NCBI GenBank assembly: GCA_964628455.1
Contig: CAZVPD010000038.1
Coordinates: 1-24,556 of the forward strand
Origin: JAQVWU01 sp964628455
GTDB lineage: Bacteria > Bacillota > Clostridia > Oscillospirales > CAG-272
Reading direction: 5' to 3'
DNA length: 24,556 nucleotides
The notes below the pieces were generated by a model. It saw only the letters and a program-made list of their open reading frames with translations, was not told the origin of the DNA and ran no database searches. Positions 16,016 through 24,556 of the stretch are shown here, piece by piece; positions within the stretch are counted from its first letter, which is position 1; the number at the start of each line of letters is the position of its first letter. The position numbers were made by a program, and so were the translations under genes.

Positions 16016-19000
16016 TCACTCCTCCTTGTATTTTTTTTCAAAAAACACCCATGCCGTTTCATAATCCTGTTCACGGTTGCAGCGGTCAAAAGGTGCGACA
16101 TACTCAATCGTCCGTTCAACCGGTCCACCTGGCATTGTATCATCTATAATTGTGCGGGTAAAAACGCCGCTTTTCGCATCCTTAATCTGCTCCCATTCGG
16201 GCCGTTTATAAGTCAGTTCACCCATGTTTTTTGCGGAAAAAACAATCCGGCCGTTTCGGTCATACCACGTATCCGCTTCATATTTTGACAGGACAGGGAA
16301 TTGTATGCGATAGATCGTTTTAAGCTGGTCAAGTGTCATCCCCAATGCCATTGCGACCAATACATCAAGTTCCACAAGAGCCTGCCGACGTTCGTAATCG
16401 GTACGAAGAGGAGTGGTCCGGTTCCATTCCGGCATAAGCGCTGTAAACTTCTCCGAATCAAGTCGCTTATCAGTCTTGCTCCATGAGGTTGCACTAATAT
16501 CCTGATTATATAGTCTGCGCCACAAGTCTGCATGTGATGAAGTCAGACAATTTAACAATAAGGATCTTATACATATATCTTTTGCCTGCATTTTATCATC
16601 AAGAACGGGAAAATTTTCAATGCTAACCGGATACAAATTAGATTTTCCTATTATTTTTATATAAAAATCATACGGTAAAGACACACAACAGCCTGCATGT
16701 AAAACAAGTGTATATTCGTTTTTAAAAGTAATGCCTATTAATCCGTTAGTATGAGCAAGATTGAATGAAATTATTGCACCCATTAATGTTCGTTCTTGTG
16801 TCAGATTAAGCATTTTACGAGCGACAAATCTATAAGTTTGATTATATTTTACCCCCCATGGTGTTTCAGAAATCGCATTGATATATTGTTCGGTTTTTTT
16901 TGACGGTGAATAATTGCACCTTGGAAAATACCGGTCTTTTATTTTCGTTAAATCAATCAAATCATAATCGCTGTTGGAAGAAAAGACGGCGCAGGTCGAT
17001 TTAAAAACAGGATTAGCCAGACCGATATGCGGACCGGAATAGATCATATCATAAGCTTTTTCCGGAAAATGAATGTCGCTGCGGATATAACCGGCTTTCT
17101 GGTCATTGGCTTCATGCCACATTTCTGTAATGAATGCGGTTTGCCTGTAATTTTTTATATATGTTTTCTGATCCGCAAAAGTCCGCAGGATTTCCATTAA
17201 GTTTCGGGAATGGACGGGGGATATTTTTGCGGATTTATATTCATCGTCGCCGTTAAAGATACGGGCAAACAACTGCAGTTCTTTCCTGCCTATCTTTACA
17301 ATACGTTCGGGGTGTCCCGTTGTGCTCCACTCGTTGTTTTTATCCTTCAAGCCCTTTAATTTATAAGTACAGTTTTCATCATAGCAGTCGTCAACGGCCG
17401 ATACGGTATATAAATTTGCGATCATTTCGAAAGACTCCGACGGCTGATTGCAGTATATGTTGGCTCCGAAAACAACATTGCTGTGAACATCATGGAACAG
17501 CTTCAGCATGTTCATGAACTGAAAGTGTTTGCGCAGTTTCGGATACAAAACTTCGCGGAGCGCTGCTCCGTCCGGATCGTCAAATATGCTGTCTGGGTGT
17601 ATAAAGGCGGCAACACCTCTCTTGGTGCCGAAGTCCCATGCCTGCGGTAAAAAACATTTATATAAATTTGTCTGCTGCTTTTTAAGTAAACTATAATTTT
17701 GTGTTGCATTTGTAAAATTCTGTATACCTGACATTTCCGCATATTCCGAATAATATAGTGCGCGCGTTTTTATCTTTAAGAGTTCCGCGGTACGTATGGA
17801 AACGGTTTGTGTCGCGGTATAATTTTTAACGGCAAACAACGGATTTTTATCGGCCAATACCGACTGTTCGTTCCATGTAATTTTTACCCAGGGCGGATTC
17901 CCGATGATCAGGTCAAAACCGCCGCGTTCGTCGAATAAGTCGGCAAATTCAAGTTCCCAGTGCAGGAAGTGATTTTGGTCCGCGATTTCTTTTGCTGTGC
18001 GAAGCCGGGGATTTCGCTCGCATAAAGCGGGAATATCCACAAGACCGATATCGTCGTATCGGCTTGAAATATCAAAAGACATCTGCTGCATTTCCGTGGG
18101 GAAAAACGAAAGCTGATTCAGGTTGTCGGTGTTTTTGGTGTCGGTGACTTTAACCGCGTCGACTGTACCTTCGAGTATCAGAGACATGTCAAACAGGAAT
18201 TCGCTCCGGGAAGGCAGCAGATCCGCTTTGTCGATCGGCCAGAACCACAGGGCGCACCAGTAGTCCATGGCGAATTTCAGCCGCGCATACGGACCGGCAT
18301 TGTTCATTTCTTCGGATTTATACAGGCGTTTATAGAGGATGTCTTTTTCGCGGATGGTGGTGTGTGACGGGGTTGTATCATCGCTGTACCCGTAAACCGA
18401 TAAAGAGTCGGCTGTTTTTTTGCCGATGTCCCTGCGCAGGTCGGCCTGTTTCTTCCACAGTTCATCGACGGTGGCGGAAAGGCGGAGAAGCGTCTGAATT
18501 TCATCGTCGCTGTGCGCGCGTGTGAAGCCGCGGTTCCACGTTTTCATTTCTTTGATTTCATCGGGCGCAAGGCTCTTGATGACAGCATCGGTATAATCGC
18601 ACATGCCCGGGTCGCCGGTCAGGAAGTGATAGATCTGTTTTTTCGTCATGCGGGAACTTCCCGGCATTACGCGCTCGGGCGCGTTTTCGTACCACACGTC
18701 GGGTGCACGGCCTGCCTGCAGCTGTTCGATGCGGTAGCACTGCTTCCTCGCTCCGATCAGGGAGTTGCCGTTGATCAGCTGCGTTCCGAACCACGGCACA
18801 AAGCTGCCTTTATAGATGGTGTTCAGCCACAGGGAAACCTCAGCCAGTTCCACGGCGATCGGATTCAGGTCGATGCCGTATACATTGCGGTCGGCGATAT
18901 ACATTTTGACGCGCTGCAGTTCCTGCTGACGATTTTCATAGGAAATAACGTCGTTCAGCTCTTTTTGCTTTCTTTCAAGATACGCTTCAGCCAGTTGATT

Positions 19001-20743
19001 GACAGCCTCGTTCAGGAACGCCGCGCTGCCCATGGCGGGTTCACAGACGGTCAGCTGTAAAATCTCATCGGCTGTTTTGTTTTCCAGGAGTTCTTTCAGA
19101 GCATATTTGACCAGGCATTTTGTCAGTACTTCGGGCGTGTAATACGAAGCGGACTTTTCTCTCTCACGCCCGGCAAGACGGTATATAAATGTTCCTTTTT
19201 CATATTTGCGGAGTTTGCCGTCCGGATAACGGACGCGCTCTTCTTCGGTATAATTGTGAAGTTCGCTTTCAGGAACAAAGTAACCGACGTCGAGTTCATT
19301 GAATTCATCCCGTTCGCGCTTCACTTCAAACAATGTGTCCTCCGCGATAAAACCGCGGTACGAAAGCAATGCTTCGTATACGGCGCCCATCTGGTTGATG
19401 CCCAGCATGGAGTAGGAAATACGGCCGCGCCGGTCATTTCTTCGTCCTGTGGAGCGGGTAATGCTCATGAGATTGATAATACGCAGCATAACGCGGTTGC
19501 GCAGCCTCGCCGAAGCGATCAGGGGAGTATATTCCGGATCGAATATATGCGCCTTCAGCGGATCGATTAAAAAGATGTCATGTAGAGACTCTTTGCCTGT
19601 CAGCTCTTTATACGCTTCTTCGTTTTCCGGATAGCCGTTATAGATCAGGTCAAACAGTTTCGTGATGGTTTCGTGCAGAAAATAACCGTTTCCCACTTCA
19701 TCGGTATCTTCACGGACGCTGTCGGCTATGTCGCGGAGGCTTTCAAGCGAATAGCCCTGCACGTAAGCCTGCGCTTTCATAGGGGCATAACCCAGTTCCG
19801 GACGCGATTCGATGAAGAGCATAAAAAGCATACGGTACATGTACCGCAGACATTCCATGGACAGTTTCCCGGCGTCGGGCTGCTCCGCTGCGGAATCGCC
19901 TCCGGTTTGATGAGTATGAGAATAAAGCACTTCGTTTCCGAGCAGTTCGATGGATTCCCTCAGCGCGTATTTGAGATCCTGTGAAACGCCGGAGGAATGC
20001 CGGTGTGAATTTTCATCGAGCTTATCGAGAAGAGGATTGTTGTCGTCCGGACACAGGCTTTCTTTATGCAATAATACTGCCATCGCCTGCAGCGTCGTTT
20101 CTTCGCGGCGGCTGAAAATTTCTTCAAGTTCGAACTGCAGATAGCGTTTTTCGTTCCATTTGTTCCGGTCAATCAGCGCGATCTGATTCAGTCCGATGAA
20201 TATCAGCCAGCGCGGCGGTTCGTCGGCCGCGTATAAAATGCGCGTCGCAAGGTCTTCGTTTTTACCGGCGGTCTTATAAACTTCACTTTCGGAATCTTCG
20301 GCGGCGCCGGTGATGCCGAAAGCGAATCCCTGCATCAGCGCGTCGTCTTCACCGGCATGCGCTAGCAAAACCCACAGCAGGGGAGCGCCGCCGGACTTTT
20401 TGATTTCGAGATATACGGGTACGGAATGATTATCCGGTATAATCACTGTTTTCGGACCGGCAGCGGGATATCCGAGCGCGTCAAGGTAATAATCCGCCAT
20501 ACTGCGGATCAAAGGCAGCAGCTGCCTGTCGCTGCGTGAGCGCAGGAATTTATCGTGGGCGATATAATATTGCCGTCCGGCGTCGCGCAGCAATGCCCAT
20601 GGAGTACGGAAATCTACCGAATCCCTTGCGCGGTTTCGCCATTCGGTGAGGGTCTCTTCCGTATTTTCCTCGAAAACAGAGGCGAAATAATGGTTGGAAT
20701 AATATTCGTTATAATTATTGATGCCGGTTAAATCAATGCTCAT
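16016..20743 (-). CDS. Large N6-adenine DNA methyltransferase (DrmMI-like)
   Basis: This 1575-residue class I methyltransferase transfers a methyl group from S-adenosylmethionine to adenine N6. The SAM-binding motif I is VCEPAMGSAAFL (near 566), followed by YGIDLNPIAVELAEVSLWL. The catalytic motif IV is IGNPPW (near 946-951). Flanking are a 550-residue N-terminal helical region and a target-recognition-like C-terminal half: TPWGVKYNQTYR...ARKMLNLTQERT near 1300, and ALVELDVLVAMALGMTLDQLKTIYRIQFPV plus DRNGRIVFS near 1480-1530, the latter style familiar from DISARM class 1 methylases. In a DISARM-type system it marks host DNA as self. It starts three bases after the SNF2 stop. The 16550-16960 stretch, encoding part of the recognition region, is unusually AT-rich. 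Confidence 0.9.
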   Translation of the reverse strand: MSIDLTGINNYNEYYSNHYFASVFEENTEETLTEWRNRARDSVDFRTPWALLRDAGRQYYIAHDKFLRSRSDRQLLPLIRSMADYYLDALGYPAAGPKTVIIPDNHSVPVYLEIKKSGGAPLLWVLLAHAGEDDALMQGFAFGITGAAEDSESEVYKTAGKNEDLATRILYAADEPPRWLIFIGLNQIALIDRNKWNEKRYLQFELEEIFSRREETTLQAMAVLLHKESLCPDDNNPLLDKLDENSHRHSSGVSQDLKYALRESIELLGNEVLYSHTHQTGGDSAAEQPDAGKLSMECLRYMYRMLFMLFIESRPELGYAPMKAQAYVQGYSLESLRDIADSVREDTDEVGNGYFLHETITKLFDLIYNGYPENEEAYKELTGKESLHDIFLIDPLKAHIFDPEYTPLIASARLRNRVMLRIINLMSITRSTGRRNDRRGRISYSMLGINQMGAVYEALLSYRGFIAEDTLFEVKRERDEFNELDVGYFVPESELHNYTEEERVRYPDGKLRKYEKGTFIYRLAGREREKSASYYTPEVLTKCLVKYALKELLENKTADEILQLTVCEPAMGSAAFLNEAVNQLAEAYLERKQKELNDVISYENRQQELQRVKMYIADRNVYGIDLNPIAVELAEVSLWLNTIYKGSFVPWFGTQLINGNSLIGARKQCYRIEQLQAGRAPDVWYENAPERVMPGSSRMTKKQIYHFLTGDPGMCDYTDAVIKSLAPDEIKEMKTWNRGFTRAHSDDEIQTLLRLSATVDELWKKQADLRRDIGKKTADSLSVYGYSDDTTPSHTTIREKDILYKRLYKSEEMNNAGPYARLKFAMDYWCALWFWPIDKADLLPSRSEFLFDMSLILEGTVDAVKVTDTKNTDNLNQLSFFPTEMQQMSFDISSRYDDIGLVDIPALCERNPRLRTAKEIADQNHFLHWELEFADLFDERGGFDLIIGNPPWVKITWNEQSVLADKNPLFAVKNYTATQTVSIRTAELLKIKTRALYYSEYAEMSGIQNFTNATQNYSLLKKQQTNLYKCFLPQAWDFGTKRGVAAFIHPDSIFDDPDGAALREVLYPKLRKHFQFMNMLKLFHDVHSNVVFGANIYCNQPSESFEMIANLYTVSAVDDCYDENCTYKLKGLKDKNNEWSTTGHPERIVKIGRKELQLFARIFNGDDEYKSAKISPVHSRNLMEILRTFADQKTYIKNYRQTAFITEMWHEANDQKAGYIRSDIHFPEKAYDMIYSGPHIGLANPVFKSTCAVFSSNSDYDLIDLTKIKDRYFPRCNYSPSKKTEQYINAISETPWGVKYNQTYRFVARKMLNLTQERTLMGAIISFNLAHTNGLIGITFKNEYTLVLHAGCCVSLPYDFYIKIIGKSNLYPVSIENFPVLDDKMQAKDICIRSLLLNCLTSSHADLWRRLYNQDISATSWSKTDKRLDSEKFTALMPEWNRTTPLRTDYERRQALVELDVLVAMALGMTLDQLKTIYRIQFPVLSKYEADTWYDRNGRIVFSAKNMGELTYKRPEWEQIKDAKSGVFTRTIIDDTMPGGPVERTIEYVAPFDRCNREQDYETAWVFFEKKYKEE

Positions 20744-20746
20744 GAT

Positions 20747-23578
20747 TTATACCCCCGTTACAACGGCAATGACGCGCAGATAGGGATTGTCTTCAATTTC
20801 CAGCGTTTCCAGAACCCACTCGTTGAAATCGCAAAACAAACGATCGACTTTACGCTCTATCGCGCTTTTTTCGTTTGCAAAAAAGGACAGCTGGGAAATG
20901 ACTTCTTTATGCTTTGCTTTCAGAGACGATAATTTTTCTTTTTCCTTTGCGATTTTCGGATCTATTTCCAGCCGGTATTCCTCGCAGTATCGGCTTAGTA
21001 TTTTTTTCGCTTCAAAGACCGCTGTGTCCAGCAGTCTTTCCGCACCGGCTTTTTTTTCCGCGGACAGATTGTTTGTATTGGGCATATCGCTTTTGTGGAG
21101 TCCGGTCAGATCTGTCACCTGCGTCATGGTCATTTCGCCGGAAAAACGGCTGTTTGAAAAACGCAGGCCAAACCATCTGTCGACCACAGGCGTCGATTTT
21201 CGGTTCGGGAATGTACCCGCTATGATAAAAATAAAGTCTGTTTCGGGTAAACTGCCTGGAATTGCGACGACGGGCGCTTCTCCCCGGCCGAACAACAAGC
21301 CGGATTTATCGTCTACCCAGTTAAAAATCGGATGTATCGGCCATAAATACTGCACGGCAGGCCACACGGTTTCGGCCATATTGTTCTGCATGCAGCGTTT
21401 CATCTCATCCATACAGAATTGTTTGTCCGGACTCAGGCGCAGATAGTCTGCTGACGGAACGGCTTCTTCAGGCAGCAGTGCGTCCAGACGGCGCCGCAAG
21501 TCGGGTGTTATCCCGATTTCCAGTCCTTCGACCCCGGAAAGATCGGAAACCTGACGGTTTTCCGTCTTGCCGAAAAAATTCATTGCGCCGCGCAGATAAC
21601 CGATGTCGGAGAAAAGCGTGTGATCGTTATGTATTTCGGCTGAAGCCGTATCTTCTCCCGCACCCGCCATCAGTAATTCAAACGGATTAAACGATTCGGA
21701 TGAATGATCGAGCATTTGATCAAAATCATCGGCGCTGATGCCTTTTTCGATCGCTTCGGCTGTTACCTGTTCTTCTTCTTCCACGTTGAACTTACCCAGC
21801 AGCATAGCGGGATCGCCTATGTTTTTATAGGCTTGTTCTTCTTTTTCGACCAGAATCTCCATGATCCGCATATCGCCTTTGATTTTTTTATTGCTGCTGC
21901 CGATCATCAGGTACCGTATATCCGGCTTTTCATGCTGACCGTAGCGGTCAATACGGCCGTTGCGCTGCTGGAATACCATCAGCGACCAGGGAATATCAAA
22001 GTGAATCAGGCGGTGGCACAGATAGTGAAGGTTCAGGCCTTCGGAAGCCACGTCGGATGCGACCAAAATCCGGACCGGTGAATCTGCACGGCCGAAGTCC
22101 TCGACAATCTTCTGCTGTTCGATATCGCTCAGCCCGCCGTAAATCACCTGAACGGCGGAATCTTTGAGATTCAGATCGCTGCGCAGCTGTGCCGACAGAA
22201 ACTTCATGGTTTCTATGCGCTCCGTGAAAACAACGACGCGGTCATCGGTCCGGGAAGAATTCCATCCGTATGCCGCGTCTGTCAGTAAATCCAGCAGTCT
22301 GCAGTAACGCGAGAATGAACCGGGTGTTATTTTTTCCAGCGCGCCGCGAAGCTGCCGCAAAACGGCGATATCCGCCGCATCACCCGCAGAATCCCTTTTT
22401 TCTAATTTATGAATTCGTTCATCAATGCTCTTTATACATGCGGCAGGACTTGAGAACATGGATTTTTCAAGTCCTGTTTTAAATAACTGCCCTGATCCGC
22501 GTTTTACCCCGGTATCCATTTGGAGCGACATCTCCGAAAATATCTCAAAAGCATATTCTTCGGCGGTTGAAGCAGTGCATTCTACTATTTCGAATTTTCT
22601 TTCCTTGAACTCACCTGAAACCTGATCCTTGATATCCTTCTTGAACCTGCGGATACACAAACCTTTAATGTCCTCTTTGTTGTAATCGTGTATATAGTCA
22701 TGCGGATCGGCGACAGATGTCGGATCGAGCATGTTCATCAAAGAAGCAAAACTTTCGGCTTTTCCGTCATGCGGGGTGGCAGACAGCATAATCAGCGAAT
22801 CGGAACGGCCGGCAAGCAGCTGTGCCAGTCTTGCGCGCTGTGCCTGATGACTGCCGCGCTCGGCCACATTATGCGCTTCGTCGATGACAATGATATCCCA
22901 CCAGGAGTCTTCAAGATATTTTTTATATTCAAGGTCCCGCTTCAGTGTATCAACCGAAACGATCGTTTTATCATAGTAAAAAAAGGGGTTATAATTTGCC
23001 GGCAGCTGAGCGCGGATTCTCTGTATCCTGTTTGAGTCCAGACGAACGAGAGGAATTGTGAAGCGGTTCCACATTTCTTTTTGAAACTGCGTCATCATGC
23101 TTTTTACAGTTACCACAAGGATGCGTTTGCCTTTTCCGCGGATGATCAGCTCCGACATCAGGATCCCCGCTTCAAGGGTTTTTCCGAGACCCACGGTATC
23201 GGCGATCAGTATTCTCTGACGTGTTCTTCTCAGTGAAAGCTGCGCCGGATCAAGCTGAAAATTCATCAGATCCATCGCGGCACGGCCGCCGATATGAAGC
23301 GCTGAATCGGTAGGAATCAGCTGACGCCACTGACTTTCGATAAATAATCTTGATTTTATAAAAAAAGGCGAGTCGTCCGCGACAAGTTTTATTTTTGACG
23401 GATCGACCGGGATAATATTTTCAAGATCGGTCAGAAAAACAGCCTGATGATCTTTGACCAGTTTTGATATGCCGGTGCAGTATACAGTCTTTCTGTCAAG
23501 ACTGTTGTTTTCGACTTTTTTGATCATCCACTCCTCATCGCGGATGATGACTCTCATGCCGGGTGAAAAATCCGTCAT
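20747..23578 (-). CDS. SNF2-family helicase (DrmD-like)
   Basis: This 943-residue SF2 ATPase of the SNF2/HepA class translocates on double-stranded DNA. Motif I is ADTVGLGKTLEAGIL (GLGKT at 130-134), motif II IDEAH (232-236), motif III LSATPHDG (265-272), motif IV VVVFTERIETMKFL (near 448-461), motif V ASDVASEGLNL and motif VI QQRNGRIDRYGQ (537-548). The first 100 residues include a small beta-rich domain (GMRVIIRDEEWMIKKV), as in bacterial HepA-like and DrmD proteins. The tail is charged, with a probable coiled coil near 880-910 (IAKEKEKLSSLKAKHKEV). It is the first gene of the operon, with AAGGAG eight bases before the ATG. Followed by a giant adenine methyltransferase, this is the hallmark drmD-drmMI pair of class 1 DISARM. 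Confidence 0.9.
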   Translation of the reverse strand: MTDFSPGMRVIIRDEEWMIKKVENNSLDRKTVYCTGISKLVKDHQAVFLTDLENIIPVDPSKIKLVADDSPFFIKSRLFIESQWRQLIPTDSALHIGGRAAMDLMNFQLDPAQLSLRRTRQRILIADTVGLGKTLEAGILMSELIIRGKGKRILVVTVKSMMTQFQKEMWNRFTIPLVRLDSNRIQRIRAQLPANYNPFFYYDKTIVSVDTLKRDLEYKKYLEDSWWDIIVIDEAHNVAERGSHQAQRARLAQLLAGRSDSLIMLSATPHDGKAESFASLMNMLDPTSVADPHDYIHDYNKEDIKGLCIRRFKKDIKDQVSGEFKERKFEIVECTASTAEEYAFEIFSEMSLQMDTGVKRGSGQLFKTGLEKSMFSSPAACIKSIDERIHKLEKRDSAGDAADIAVLRQLRGALEKITPGSFSRYCRLLDLLTDAAYGWNSSRTDDRVVVFTERIETMKFLSAQLRSDLNLKDSAVQVIYGGLSDIEQQKIVEDFGRADSPVRILVASDVASEGLNLHYLCHRLIHFDIPWSLMVFQQRNGRIDRYGQHEKPDIRYLMIGSSNKKIKGDMRIMEILVEKEEQAYKNIGDPAMLLGKFNVEEEEQVTAEAIEKGISADDFDQMLDHSSESFNPFELLMAGAGEDTASAEIHNDHTLFSDIGYLRGAMNFFGKTENRQVSDLSGVEGLEIGITPDLRRRLDALLPEEAVPSADYLRLSPDKQFCMDEMKRCMQNNMAETVWPAVQYLWPIHPIFNWVDDKSGLLFGRGEAPVVAIPGSLPETDFIFIIAGTFPNRKSTPVVDRWFGLRFSNSRFSGEMTMTQVTDLTGLHKSDMPNTNNLSAEKKAGAERLLDTAVFEAKKILSRYCEEYRLEIDPKIAKEKEKLSSLKAKHKEVISQLSFFANEKSAIERKVDRLFCDFNEWVLETLEIEDNPYLRVIAVVTGV

Positions 23579-23738
23579 ATATTATTCTCCTTAACCGGTA
23601 TAGTAAAACCGCGGTAATTATATACCTACGGCTTTATAACCTTTTTTAAGATATGCTGAAAATGATTTTATATAGTTAAAACATATATTTATACTATACT
23701 GAGTGTTATTTAGGAATATTATATAAAATATCCATTAT

Positions 23739-23767
23739 ATTATATATTTTATATCCTGCAATGTCAA
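23739..23767 (-). promoter_or_regulatory. Consensus sigma-A promoter of the defence operon
   Basis: On the minus strand, TTGACA (23767-23762), a 17-base spacer and TATAAT (23744-23739) match the consensus at all 12 positions. The predicted start is near 23732, about 154 bases before the SNF2 gene. A perfect promoter suggests either high constitutive expression or repression by something that overlies it. Confidence 0.82.
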
Positions 23768-23917
23768 TACCGCTTTTACAATATCGGAAACAGGCATATA
23801 AATCTTTATCGATGTTGCAGGAAGTATTTCCGCGGGCTGTAAATAGAAATGCAGTTGTAAACAACTTTATGTCAATCAAAAATAAATGATAAATTCGAGA
23901 TATTTAAAATTGAGAGA

Positions 23918-23954
23918 AATAATTTATAGTATATATTGTTATTTATAAATTATT
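23918..23954. repeat. AT-only inverted repeat
   Basis: AATAATTTATA (23918-23928) and TATAAATTATT (23944-23954) form a perfect 11-bp inverted repeat with a 15-base loop. It lies upstream of both divergent transcription units. It could be a regulator site, a weak hairpin or chance in such AT-rich DNA. Confidence 0.45.
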
Positions 23955-24074
23955 ATGATAAGATAATAAAGCTTTATACTAAAACAAAAGATTATTTAGA
24001 GAAAAAATATAAAAAAGTTGTTTTATAAGCCAAAAACAATAAATTTATACATTATACGTTAAAGGGGAGATATT

Positions 24075-24556
24075 ATGGCATTCGGTTACAGGAAAACGCG
24101 TGATACTTATTCCGTTTACGACGGTGAAGCTGTGCTGAAGACTCCGGGCGGACGCGATGTGGTGACTCCGTATGAAGGACTTGCAAAAAAACTCGTCTCG
24201 GACCTGAACAAATACGGCATCGATCCTGCCGAATCCGAATCGGTCTATTCGTATCAGTGTACGTATCTGGACTTTTACAGCATTCTGCCGACGGAAGAAC
24301 TGATTCGCGAGATGAACCGGTGTTTTATCGATACGCAGGACAGGACCGATTCAGACCTTTGGAAAAGCAATGCCGAAAATACAAACGGGCTGAAAAAATT
24401 CGCATCGTTTGAGGAACGTAAAGATGCCCTCAATAAGTGGCTGAGGGGGATGAGCCGTATTCAGCTTTGCGCGGTTTGCTGCCTGGCCAATGCTTTCGAA
24501 AACATCGCGATGCCGTATATATTATATACGGTGACCGAGAAGATACCGGCAGATGA
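24075..24556 (+). CDS. Partial gene, possible ATP12-like domain protein (runs off window)
   Basis: An open frame begins at ATG 24075 behind AAAGGGGAG (24061-24069) and stays open to the window end, giving 160 codons without a stop. The start MAFGYRKTRDTY is followed by DGEAVLKTPGG (16-26) and VTPYEGLAKKLVSDL (30-44). This recalls the ATP12 chaperone N-terminus (dG.pvkTP.g..l..Pt..LA.avA.Ew). The later stretch MSRIQLCAVCCLANAF...LYTVTEKIPADE resembles the ATP12 C-terminal pattern. ATP12 acts in F1-ATPase assembly in mitochondria and alphaproteobacteria, so the likeness is unexpected here and may be superficial. It is divergent from the defence operon and has higher GC than the intergenic DNA; any link to defence is unproven. 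Confidence 0.6.
   Translation, partial: MAFGYRKTRDTYSVYDGEAVLKTPGGRDVVTPYEGLAKKLVSDLNKYGIDPAESESVYSYQCTYLDFYSILPTEELIREMNRCFIDTQDRTDSDLWKSNAENTNGLKKFASFEERKDALNKWLRGMSRIQLCAVCCLANAFENIAMPYILYTVTEKIPAD

Larger units (their letters stand above)
23579..24074. other. AT-rich divergent intergenic region with 154-base leader
   Basis: A 496-bp region separates the leftward defence operon from the rightward gene at 24075. It holds the operon promoter (23739-23767), about 154 bases of predicted untranslated leader (23579 to about 23732, including the 8-bp palindrome ACCGCGGT) and a separate AT-rich inverted repeat (23918-23954). No open frame of convincing length and no tRNA or known riboswitch fold was recognised. 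Confidence 0.6.

Noticed and set aside
20340..20440. EIKK in the methyltransferase N-terminus as a PD-(D/E)XK nuclease motif (type IIG-like restriction activity)
   Set aside because: A lone D...EIK string without the surrounding fold pattern; such matches are common by chance and this segment resembles ordinary methylase N-terminal sequence.
851..24556. tRNA or attachment-site duplication marking an integration site
   Set aside because: No tRNA cloverleaf and no convincing long direct repeat at island edges was found by eye; the 19-bp repeat at 6953/7015 belongs to the scaffold gap.

Overview
The window looks like a metagenome-derived contig from an uncultured member of the Bacillota, probably a gut-type Clostridia lineage. 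The evidence is strong AGGAGG-type ribosome sites, consensus sigma-A promoters, a MalT-type LuxR regulator, a phage-style XRE/ImmA pair and clostridial-looking intergenic hairpins. A run of ten Ns at 7005-7014 shows it is a scaffold. Base composition splits the window. Positions 1 to about 6300 are clearly GC-rich (about 60% by eye). The block from about 6300 to 23580 is much lower and patchy, with stretches down to about 30%, and is probably a horizontally acquired island.

Layout, left to right. Positions 1-270 hold no gene but carry a dispersed hairpin repeat. Then comes a small secreted protein (minus strand, 271-741), followed by a large MalT-like STAND/LuxR regulator (851-3334, minus). 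Positions 3411-6298 form a phage- or ICE-like control and replication module. An ImmA/IrrE metallopeptidase and an XRE repressor read leftward; an SSB-like protein, an initiator-like protein and a DnaC-type helicase loader read rightward. Two face-to-face consensus promoters with palindromic sites separate the two arms. Inside the initiator gene are six 12-bp direct repeats followed at once by a roughly 22% GC tract, an arrangement like the lambda O-gene origin. A bidirectional terminator (6344-6384) closes this module.

Positions 6483-23578 are one minus-strand operon of five tightly packed genes behind a perfect TTGACA-17-TATAAT promoter: SNF2-family helicase (DrmD-like), very large N6-adenine methyltransferase (DrmMI-like), a 331-aa protein resembling the non-catalytic part of some Mrr-type restriction proteins, a 2116-aa DEAD/DEAH helicase with DUF1998 and a Vsr/DUF559-like nuclease fold (DruE-like, or a functional fusion of DrmA and DrmB), and a RelE-like/UvrD-type helicase. 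This reads as a DISARM-related anti-phage system. The methyltransferase would mark self DNA, and the three helicases would sense and process unmarked DNA. It differs from described class 1 DISARM: no separate drmA and drmB, no drmC phospholipase-D gene, and two extra genes. It is the best candidate here for an under-described system. The UvrD-like gene appears broken, but only because of a scaffolding artefact; removing 62 bases restores one 697-codon frame.

Beyond an AT-rich 496-bp intergenic region, a plus-strand gene at 24075 runs off the right edge. Its product has an ATP12-like pattern, held at low confidence. All family assignments come from reading motifs; no search was run.
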